This document shows positions 1-6,471 of a DNA stretch of 64,000 nucleotides, piece by piece. The translations under genes and the position numbers were made by a program. Within the stretch, counting starts at the first letter, position 1, and the number at the start of each line of letters is the position of its first letter. The stretch lies in NCBI RefSeq assembly GCF_900143285.1, contig NZ_FRDN01000004.1, forward strand, positions 375,878-439,877, written 5' to 3'. The notes under the pieces were generated by a model. The model was not told the DNA's origin and did not search any database. It was given only the letters and a program-made list of their open reading frames with translations. The stretch comes from Desulfitobacterium chlororespirans DSM 11544 (GTDB taxonomy: Bacteria; Bacillota; Desulfitobacteriia; Desulfitobacteriales; Desulfitobacteriaceae).

Positions 1-1669
1 GCTCCATGCATTGTCCCTCATAAAAAACTTGATGGAACTGGCCGCTGAACTGATCGACAGAAAAATCTTCTTCTTCCAATTTCGTATTGATTGGCAGAAG
101 AATATCAGCAAACAGACAGTCGTTTTCCAGCCAGGGATGCTGGGCTAAAACAAATTCAATCTTAGGGGAACGGAGAGCCTCGATCATTTTGTTTCCGCCG
201 TTCCAGCAAGTCGTCCAGCAGGGTGTGTCGGTCCAGATCATGTGGATTTCGGTGCCGCCGTCATCAATGGGATATTTGTATTCAATAAATTGATCTTCCC
301 GCGGAGATGAGTTCAGGGTCGTCCCATGCCAGCTGATTTGTGTATCACTCAAAATGGCTTCAGGTATCAAAGTTTTGGGAATAAACTGCTGAGGCATATC
401 GCTAAACATTCCATTGTATGCGCCAGAAGCATTTGGGATCACCTCAGCTCGCGGATGCGGCACTTGACTGTCCATTCCAAACAGACCCCACTCAATCATT
501 TTCAGCTGATTTCTTCCCGGTTTACCTAACCCCTGCATTCCGAGGAGACATATTTCCAAGCGCCCCGGCTCGGATGAATAGGTGGATCTGATAAAGGATC
601 CCCCGTTGCAATGGACAATTGTCGTTGCGACTTCGGCCCATTCTCTGGCCAGCGCTTTAATTGTCCGGGAAGGAACTCCGCAAAGTGGTGCTGCCCATTC
701 CGGTGTTTTGGCAATTCCGTCTACTTCACCCACTACATATTTCTTGAACTCATCGAATCCATGGGCGTGCGTTGCCAAATATTCCTTGTCATAAATATCT
801 TCTTTGATCCAAGTATAAGCAATCGCAAACTGCAGGGCCGCATCGGTATTGGGGTTTACGGGAATCCATTTATCCGCATGAACAGCTGCAGCATAATTGA
901 GATCCGGACAAATATAGATCGATCTGATTCCCAGTTCGGTAAACCAATAGCTTAAGCGGCTGGCTTGTTGACCAGACCACCCCCAGGTATTCGTCTCCTG
1001 ATCACATCCCCAGTAGAGCAGCATTCCCGTATTTTTGGCAACGTCCTGCCAGAGGTTGTTTTGATTACCCTGTCCAACAGGGTCTTGACCCCATACATGC
1101 TTGGCTCCCCAATACCAGCCTTCCCAGCTGTCCGGGTTCCTGGCCTGAAGGGTATACCCCCCCATAATGTTCAAAAGCTTGGTCTGGCAGCCATGGGGTC
1201 CATGGATGCACTTGGTGTCTCCGTGACCATCAGCCTGAGCGAGAACGGATAATGGTCCATATTTTTTCTGGACTCGTTCTAATTCACTGGCAACCAGATC
1301 TGTTGCCTCGTCCCAGGAGATGCGTACAAATTTGCTTTTGCCCCGGTTTTGAGGGTTGCGCTCACCGTTCGGATCCCAATCCACACGTTTAAGCGGATAA
1401 GGAATTCGGTTCGGTGAGTACGTCCGTTTTTTATAGGCTATACTGAAAGGCGGCAGCAACGATTTCATGGTCGGTTCAAAAACCTTCCCACGCGCTTTGA
1501 TTTTCCAGGGTTTCATGTCTTCAGGCGCATACTCATCGTCAAAGTGAAATGGACGTATCCGAATCACTTTTCCATCTTTAACATCAACGGAGGCTGAATT
1601 TGACCCAACACCAAAACCACACCAGCCCAGTCCTTTGATAAAAGATTTTTCTTCACTTTTCTTTGACAA
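1..1669 (-). CDS. Transhydroxylase-like molybdopterin oxidoreductase large subunit (partial, C-terminus off window)
   Basis: 556 codons are visible and the frame runs off the left edge. I place the start at a TTG (1667-1669) because AAGGAG lies 9 nt upstream and no ATG is available. The protein has the DMSO-reductase family fold signature but no N-terminal Cys motif for an Fe-S cluster, as in pyrogallol-phloroglucinol transhydroxylase. H149, D180 and S181 have the same spacing as H154, D185 and S186 of the paralogue at 6468-9101. They match the family's His-Asp pair and Mo-ligating Ser. The motif ENDCLFADILLP is typical of the superfamily. A small Fe-S subunit would be expected downstream, beyond the window. 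The substrate is unknown: catechol dehydroxylases are also related. Upstream are a zinc ribbon gene and a sigma54 promoter. Confidence 0.85.
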   Translation of the reverse strand, partial: MSKKSEEKSFIKGLGWCGFGVGSNSASVDVKDGKVIRIRPFHFDDEYAPEDMKPWKIKARGKVFEPTMKSLLPPFSIAYKKRTYSPNRIPYPLKRVDWDPNGERNPQNRGKSKFVRISWDEATDLVASELERVQKKYGPLSVLAQADGHGDTKCIHGPHGCQTKLLNIMGGYTLQARNPDSWEGWYWGAKHVWGQDPVGQGNQNNLWQDVAKNTGMLLYWGCDQETNTWGWSGQQASRLSYWFTELGIRSIYICPDLNYAAAVHADKWIPVNPNTDAALQFAIAYTWIKEDIYDKEYLATHAHGFDEFKKYVVGEVDGIAKTPEWAAPLCGVPSRTIKALAREWAEVATTIVHCNGGSFIRSTYSSEPGRLEICLLGMQGLGKPGRNQLKMIEWGLFGMDSQVPHPRAEVIPNASGAYNGMFSDMPQQFIPKTLIPEAILSDTQISWHGTTLNSSPREDQFIEYKYPIDDGGTEIHMIWTDTPCWTTCWNGGNKMIEALRSPKIEFVLAQHPWLENDCLFADILLPINTKLEEEDFSVDQFSGQFHQVFYEGQCME

Positions 1670-1788
1670 CTCTTTCACTCCTTACTTAATTTCATATAAA
1701 GCCCCAACATGAGTCAATTCTTCATCCCTCACCCCCTAAAAAAGTAATGTTGCACCAAGGTTGTTAGCCCCCGGTTAAAACAAAAGAT

Positions 1789-1911
1789 TTATTCATCTTT
1801 GTTTTCAAACTTGGTTTTACACTTGTTGCATTCCTTAGCAGCCGGCGGATTTAACGCGCCGCACGCAGGGCATTTAATTGGCTTCTGTGCAGCTGGTGGT
1901 CTAAAACACAT
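1789..1911 (-). CDS. MCFRPP-type mini zinc ribbon protein (40 aa)
   Basis: A 40-residue ORF starts at ATG 1911 behind GGAGAGGAA and ends in TAA. It has a single ribbon with C14, C17, C28 and C31. The start MCFRPP and the central stretch G-x-LNPP are shared with the 76-residue protein at 12377-12607, which lies at the head of the other transhydroxylase locus. Repeated association with a molybdopterin enzyme suggests a role in its maturation, metal supply or electron transfer. That role is inference; I know of no characterised member. It is the first gene of a short operon with the enzyme 119 nt downstream. Confidence 0.75.
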   Translation of the reverse strand: MCFRPPAAQKPIKCPACGALNPPAAKECNKCKTKFENKDE

Positions 1912-1964
1912 TTCATTTCCTCTCCTTTATAGTGGTAATATATTTCACACCTCAATATTGCTAT

Positions 1965-1981
1965 TGCATAATCCGTGCCAA
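1965..1981 (-). promoter_or_regulatory. sigma54 (-24/-12) promoter
   Basis: On the minus strand the site reads TTGGCACGGATTATGCA, with GG and GC exactly ten bases apart. It fits the sigma54 consensus YTGGCACGrNNNTTGCW closely. The transcript would start near 1953, about 40 nt before the zinc ribbon ATG at 1911. The sigma54 activator gene at 4439-5521 is the obvious candidate partner. Confidence 0.8.
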
Positions 1982-2102
1982 TTCCCGCAATGCTTGATTT
2001 ATCCGTTTTTTATCCATTTGGCCCATCTGTAAATTCCAAATCGGTTACCATATTTAACACCTTTAGCCCTGCTAACCTTTCCCTTCGGCTTTCACGGGCA
2101 AC

Positions 2103-2160
2103 AAAAAAAGGCTTTAACATCCTCCCCTTGTTTATCACAAGAAGAATGCAAAGCCTTTGG
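2103..2160 (-). terminator. Terminator after the SDR operon
   Basis: Perfect 9-bp arms AAAGGCTTT (2107-2115) and AAAGCCTTT (2150-2158) enclose a loop that holds a small CTTGT/ACAAG helix. On the minus strand a T7 run follows. It would end transcripts from the SDR gene at 2220. The loop is long, so its efficiency is uncertain. Confidence 0.55.
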
Positions 2161-2219
2161 GTTTTCAATCAGTTACTATGCTTCGAAGCGAATTTCATAA
2201 AACAAACCTTATTCCGACC

Positions 2220-2981
2220 TTAGCAGACACTCATGCCGCCATCCACTGCTATCTCTGCACCATTGATCTGCCTGGCATCATCGCTGCATAAGAATAAGCA
2301 GGTTTTGGCAATATCCTCAGGCACACCATACCAATTGACAGGCAGCGCCGCGATGATTTTCGATAAGGCCTGTCCGGCCGGATGATAATCCCCGCCGGAA
2401 TGGGCGCCAATATCAGTTCTCGTTCCGCCCGGATGAATGATGTTGCAGCGGATGCCCTGCTTGCCATAAGCAAAGGCGATGCTTTTGGTCAGGCCCACAA
2501 CCCCGGCTTTGGCCGCCGTATAGCTTGGACCGTGATTGCCGCGCAGGGCGGCATATGAACCAATATTGACAATGGAACCACCGCCGCCTTGAATCATCGT
2601 CGGGAGCGCCCTGCGGCAGATCCTGAAAGGAGCCTTCAGATCGATATTGTGCACCCGGTCCCACCGCTCATCATCGGTAGCGTCCAAGGGATAGCTGAGA
2701 TCGTTGATACCGGCAATATTGCAGATGGCGTCCAATCTGCCGAACCGGGTTTCCGCTTCTCCCACCATGCGCTCAATATCTTCAAGCTTGGTAACATCGG
2801 CCAGTACCGGAATCACGTTTTCCACACCATTCCATCCGGCCAAATCTTTTTCCAGAATGTCTGCGGCGATTACTTTGGCTCCTTCCCCGGCCAAAAGCTT
2901 TGTGGCGGCATATCCGATTCCATTCCCTGCTCCGGTGATCAAGACCACCTTGCCTTCCAGTCTTCCCTTTGCATTGCCCAT
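2220..2981 (-). CDS. Short-chain dehydrogenase/reductase (classical SDR)
   Basis: A 253-residue NAD(P)-dependent oxidoreductase. TGAGNGIG at residues 16-23 is the cofactor glycine motif and D41 favours NAD(H). The active site is S142, Y154 and K158 (YTAAK). I chose the ATG at 2981 over an upstream in-frame start because AGGAGG sits 7 nt before it. It follows a second SDR gene by 39 nt, in an operon headed by a sigma54 activator. The alcohol or ketone substrate cannot be read from sequence. A reductase of a cyclic phenolic intermediate such as phloroglucinol is possible, given the transhydroxylases on both sides, but is not shown. Confidence 0.88.
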   Translation of the reverse strand: MGNAKGRLEGKVVLITGAGNGIGYAATKLLAGEGAKVIAADILEKDLAGWNGVENVIPVLADVTKLEDIERMVGEAETRFGRLDAICNIAGINDLSYPLDATDDERWDRVHNIDLKAPFRICRRALPTMIQGGGGSIVNIGSYAALRGNHGPSYTAAKAGVVGLTKSIAFAYGKQGIRCNIIHPGGTRTDIGAHSGGDYHPAGQALSKIIAALPVNWYGVPEDIAKTCLFLCSDDARQINGAEIAVDGGMSVC

Positions 2982-3020
2982 TTTTATTCCTCCTGTTGTA
3001 CGCACGTTGTGCGCTTCATA

Positions 3021-3851
3021 TTAAACTCCGACCTGGGGGAACGTGGTGCAGCAGCAAAAACCTCCGTCCACAGGCAGGTCGGCCCCGGTGGTGTCTCCGG
3101 CGGCAGCACTGGTCAGGAAGACAACGGCGGCGGCGATTTCTTCCGGAGTGCCGTAACGTTTGATTGCCATATGGGCAGCCGTCCTTGCGCAGCCCGCTTC
3201 TTCCGCCTTGCCCATGGGAGTGGCTATATTGCCTGGGGTCACACAGTTGATTCTGATGCCTTTGGACCAAAAACGCAGGGCATTGCGCCGGGTATACCGC
3301 CAGGAGAAGTATTTGCTTACAGAGTAGGCAACACCGGCAGCAGGTGTATTCCCTGCGACGGCCATACCGTCAATAAGCTGGTTCAGCCTCTTCTCAAAAT
3401 CAGGGTCGTCAGGATGATCCACCACGGCATGGATGCTTTCCCCGGCGTTCCTCGCCATCATGTGGGTGGCCAGAGAGGCTACTGTAACCATGCTGGAGCC
3501 TTCACCCATTACCTTGAAAAATTCCTCAATAATGTAGTAAGTGCCGAGAGCGTTGACCTGGACGATTCTGGGGGCTGAAGCCATCGTTGGGGATAAACCG
3601 GCTGTATGGATAACAGCGCTGATTTCTCCCATGGCGGCTGCCCTTTCCGCCAGTGCCTGCACGCACCCTCTGTCGGAAATATCGCATACTGCCGCTGCAG
3701 CTTGTATGCCATCTTCCCTAAGAGTCTCCAGCGCAGCATCCAGTTTGACTTGAGAAACGTCGACCAGCAGCAAATTGTGCTCTTTTCCCTGCATTCTGGC
3801 AATGGCGATGCCCATACCACCAGCGCCACCGGTAATTACACATACTCCCAT
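3021..3851 (-). CDS. Short-chain dehydrogenase/reductase with long insertion
   Basis: 276 residues. TGGAGGMG at 7-14 binds the cofactor, D31 follows the second strand, and the catalytic residues are S126, Y176 and K180. Ser and Tyr are 50 residues apart instead of the usual 12-13, so a segment of about 37 residues is inserted near the substrate pocket. Such insertions occur in some hydroxysteroid-dehydrogenase-like SDRs. GGGAGG precedes the ATG. The C-terminus carries CCC near residue 268. It is in an operon with a second SDR gene downstream and an NTF2-like gene upstream. Substrate unknown. Confidence 0.85.
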   Translation of the reverse strand: MGVCVITGGAGGMGIAIARMQGKEHNLLLVDVSQVKLDAALETLREDGIQAAAAVCDISDRGCVQALAERAAAMGEISAVIHTAGLSPTMASAPRIVQVNALGTYYIIEEFFKVMGEGSSMVTVASLATHMMARNAGESIHAVVDHPDDPDFEKRLNQLIDGMAVAGNTPAAGVAYSVSKYFSWRYTRRNALRFWSKGIRINCVTPGNIATPMGKAEEAGCARTAAHMAIKRYGTPEEIAAAVVFLTSAAAGDTTGADLPVDGGFCCCTTFPQVGV

Positions 3852-3887
3852 GGCAATTCTGCCTCCCTATTTATTTTTTAGACAGCT

Positions 3888-4388
3888 CTATTCCTTAAAA
3901 ACGCCTAAGCCCATATTCTGAGCCGTCACATAGGAATTTATCGCTTCAATCCATTCTTTGATCTTAAAGTTCTCAAATTTGAAGATATGAATATATGTCC
4001 CTTTATAAGCCATCCTTCTAAATCTGGAAGATTTTGAAGGATCCACATCAACGTCAATGTCACTGTAGACTCTTAAAACGAAGACATTCGGATCCTCTCC
4101 ACAGATAATCTCCTGGATAATCCAATCATATTTTCCAATCAAGCTGTTGATATCATTAAATATATGCCCCAGATTTTTGATTCCTTGAAGCTTGACCTCT
4201 GTTTCATCAAGGCCCATTGGAAATAACAAAAGGCAGTCATCTGTCCAAAGTTTGTTGAATTCCTCCGGATTCGTCCTGAAGTGTTGATAAAACTTAAGGA
4301 TACTGCCCATATTCTTTTGCCGGATTTGCTCATTCGTCAGCGTATTGCAGTTGATTGTCACTGACGTGAAATTCTTATTTTCTTTCAT
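3888..4388 (-). CDS. SnoaL/NTF2-like protein
   Basis: 166 residues with the pattern of a cone-shaped NTF2-like fold: an N-terminal helix region (FYQHFRTNPEEFNKLW), then alternating strands ending in FKIKEWIEAINS. Proteins of this kind are small isomerases, hydratases or ligand-binding proteins. Residues 134-150 resemble the C-terminal strand of the PhzA/B and SnoaL groups. It lies between the sigma54 activator and two SDR genes, which suggests it acts on the same small molecule. No catalytic residue assignment is safe from sequence alone. Confidence 0.7.
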   Translation of the reverse strand: MKENKNFTSVTINCNTLTNEQIRQKNMGSILKFYQHFRTNPEEFNKLWTDDCLLLFPMGLDETEVKLQGIKNLGHIFNDINSLIGKYDWIIQEIICGEDPNVFVLRVYSDIDVDVDPSKSSRFRRMAYKGTYIHIFKFENFKIKEWIEAINSYVTAQNMGLGVFKE

Positions 4389-4438
4389 TTATACGTTCAC
4401 TCCGATCCTTGATTTTGCTGAATATATAAAATGATTAC

Positions 4439-5521
4439 CTATTCCTGTGCCTTGAACATTTCTAATTTCCTATACAAAGTGGATTTACTGACTTGCAGCA
4501 GCTCTGCTGCTAAAGCGATATTATTGCCGGATTTGATCATGGCCTTTATAATACAAGTCTGTTCCGCTTCGCGGAGTGAACATGTTTGTTCCGTTTCTCC
4601 AAATTGTATGACCTTGCTCCCTCTGGTCCTTTGTCCTGATATCTGGACTTCTGTCCCGGCTTGAGCTATGCTGTCAATAATTTCATCAGGTAAATGTCTA
4701 GGCGCAATGACATCTGTGTCTATCATATTCAGGGCATAAATCATGGCGTTTTCTAACTGTCTGATATTTCCGGGCCAATCGTATTTCAGCAAAATATCCC
4801 TGGCGGCCGGACTCAGCTGAAGTTTTTTGGTTTTGCTAAAGCGATCATCACAGTAAGTATTGATAAAATATTCGGCCAGGATAATTACATCTCTCCCGCG
4901 CTGTCTTAAGGGAGGGATATTTACCTTCAGGACATTAAGGCGATAGTACAGATCCTGCCTGAATTGTCCGTTTTTAACCGCTGTCTGGAGATCTTTATGG
5001 GTTGATGCGATCAGCCTGAAGTCCACCGGCCGGTATTCTTTTCCGCCTACCCTCATCACCTGCTTGTTTTCCAACACCCTGAGGAGCACGGCCTGGGTTT
5101 CCAGGGGCATATCCCCTATTTCATCGAGAAGCAGGGTTCCTCCCTGGGCCAGTTCGATCTTCCCCAGGCTGCCGTTTTTATTGGCACCTGTAAAAGCACC
5201 GTTGTCGTAACCAAACAATTCGCTTTCAATGAGGCTCTTGGGTATAGCGGCGCAATTTAAGGCAAGAAAAGGCCCGTCGGGACGGGATTCATTGTGAATG
5301 GCCTCCGCAAAGAGTTCTTTGCCCGTTCCTGTCTCGCCTAGGATCAATATATTGGCCAATGAGGAAGCAAAGCGCTGAGATTGTTCCAATGCTTGCCGGA
5401 TCAGATGACTATCACCGACTATATTGTCAAAGGTAAGGCTGTTTTTTTCTTCTGTACTGATTGCTGATTGCTTGCCTATAAGCAGCGGCCTCACTTTTCT
5501 TTCTAAACATTGCTTCTTCAT
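4439..5521 (-). CDS. sigma54-dependent activator lacking a sensor domain
   Basis: 360 residues. The AAA+ module starts almost at once: Walker A GETGTGKE at 62-69, the sigma54 contact loop GAFTGA at 108-113, Walker B LLDE at 131-134. A C-terminal Fis-type helix-turn-helix follows (about 325-355). Most relatives carry 200 or more residues of PAS, GAF or similar sensor upstream. Here only about 30 precede the AAA+ domain, and the ATG has its own AAGGAA site, so the short form seems real. It probably acts at the sigma54 promoter at 1965-1981. With no sensor, it may be constitutive or controlled by its own expression or a partner protein. Confidence 0.92.
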   Translation of the reverse strand: MKKQCLERKVRPLLIGKQSAISTEEKNSLTFDNIVGDSHLIRQALEQSQRFASSLANILILGETGTGKELFAEAIHNESRPDGPFLALNCAAIPKSLIESELFGYDNGAFTGANKNGSLGKIELAQGGTLLLDEIGDMPLETQAVLLRVLENKQVMRVGGKEYRPVDFRLIASTHKDLQTAVKNGQFRQDLYYRLNVLKVNIPPLRQRGRDVIILAEYFINTYCDDRFSKTKKLQLSPAARDILLKYDWPGNIRQLENAMIYALNMIDTDVIAPRHLPDEIIDSIAQAGTEVQISGQRTRGSKVIQFGETEQTCSLREAEQTCIIKAMIKSGNNIALAAELLQVSKSTLYRKLEMFKAQE

Positions 5522-5618
5522 AATTGTTATTCCTTTACATCATTTACCATAGTATGGGCCTCTAAACTAGTTCCGCATGGATAGGGACGGGGAACACTAT
5601 GAGGGGAGCCCGCAGCGC

Positions 5619-5645
5619 AGGAGGGGGGCTTGTGAAAACCCTCCT
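5619..5645. other. GC-rich inverted repeat between operons
   Basis: Arms AGGAGGG and CCCTCCT lie between the end of the transhydroxylase small-subunit gene and the start of the sigma54 activator gene. It could end the transhydroxylase transcript, but there is no T run. The 146-nt gap shows nothing else. Confidence 0.35.
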
Positions 5646-5667
5646 CTTACGCCCGCGCAAATCTTGT

Positions 5668-6471
5668 CTAGGCTAAGGGGACATCCCCTAAACCAATGTC
5701 CATCTCTTTCGTGCTGACATTCAGGATCTTAGTCTTTTTGCCTGCAGTTACCGTCAGGGTGAAATCGTCTTCAGGCAGATTCCTTAACCAGAAGTCGCCG
5801 TAATTATTGGTCTCGGCAATGGCGGCAACCTTGCCGTCCACGCTGTTCAGAGTACATCTGGCGCCGATGATGACCTCTTTTGCCGCCGGGTCATAGATGG
5901 TTCCGGCCACAAACCGCTTCGGCAATCCCCGATAATAAACCCTGGGCTTGGTACCGTATTCCGGATGGAAAATCTCGGTGCCTTGAAGATCCATTTCCGA
6001 CTCCTCCCCGAAAAGGATGGCGCCGACCTGGCAATTGTCAAAGCATCTTGGCACACTGATCGGGTGGTCGCCGTCGAGGAGGTGTGCGCAGCCTGTGCAC
6101 TTCTGGGGCAGCTGCTCCTGCTCGTTCCAATAGATCGCATGATAGGGACAAGAATCGACGAGCTGCTTCATTCCCTTTGCTTTGTCCGGATCGATGAGCA
6201 CCAGACCATCTTCCCTCTTATAAACGGCGCCCCGGCCGGCCTTGATGCAGGGAGCATTATCGCAGTGCTGGCAGAGTACGGGGAAGTAGGTTACCTTGAC
6301 ATGGGGTTTGGCGCCCCGCTCCTGCTGGTTGACCTTGATCCAGAACTGGCCGATCTCAGGCTGAGGCTTGGCGTAGGGTGACCAGTCGTTGCCGCAGTGC
6401 TCGTCCTTGCAGCCTACCTGGCAGCCGTGGCAGCCCACACATTTGTCGATATTGATAACAAAGACTTTCAT
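5668..6471 (-). CDS. Transhydroxylase-type Fe-S small subunit
   Basis: 267 residues from the ATG at 6471, which has AGGAGG upstream and overlaps the large-subunit stop as ATGA. It resembles the beta subunit of pyrogallol-phloroglucinol transhydroxylase (AthS, Pelobacter acidigallici, 274 residues). The N-terminal part has ferredoxin-like Cys clusters: C11, C14, C17, C21, then CQHCDNAPC, SCPYH, CTGC and CFDNC. They are enough for three [4Fe-4S] centres. The last 75 residues form a carboxypeptidase-regulatory/CnaB-like beta domain, as in the Pelobacter subunit. There is no signal peptide, so the complex is cytoplasmic. It would serve as electron relay or structural partner of the molybdenum subunit. 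Confidence 0.9.
   Translation of the reverse strand: MKVFVINIDKCVGCHGCQVGCKDEHCGNDWSPYAKPQPEIGQFWIKVNQQERGAKPHVKVTYFPVLCQHCDNAPCIKAGRGAVYKREDGLVLIDPDKAKGMKQLVDSCPYHAIYWNEQEQLPQKCTGCAHLLDGDHPISVPRCFDNCQVGAILFGEESEMDLQGTEIFHPEYGTKPRVYYRGLPKRFVAGTIYDPAAKEVIIGARCTLNSVDGKVAAIAETNNYGDFWLRNLPEDDFTLTVTAGKKTKILNVSTKEMDIGLGDVPLA

Noticed and set aside
87-1252. Plus-strand ORFs of 60-114 codons
   Set aside because: They are antisense shadows of the minus-strand molybdopterin enzyme, which is open through the whole stretch with clear family motifs.
2589-3578. A 329-codon plus-strand ORF
   Set aside because: It lies antisense across the two SDR genes, has no ribosome site and shows no family features.
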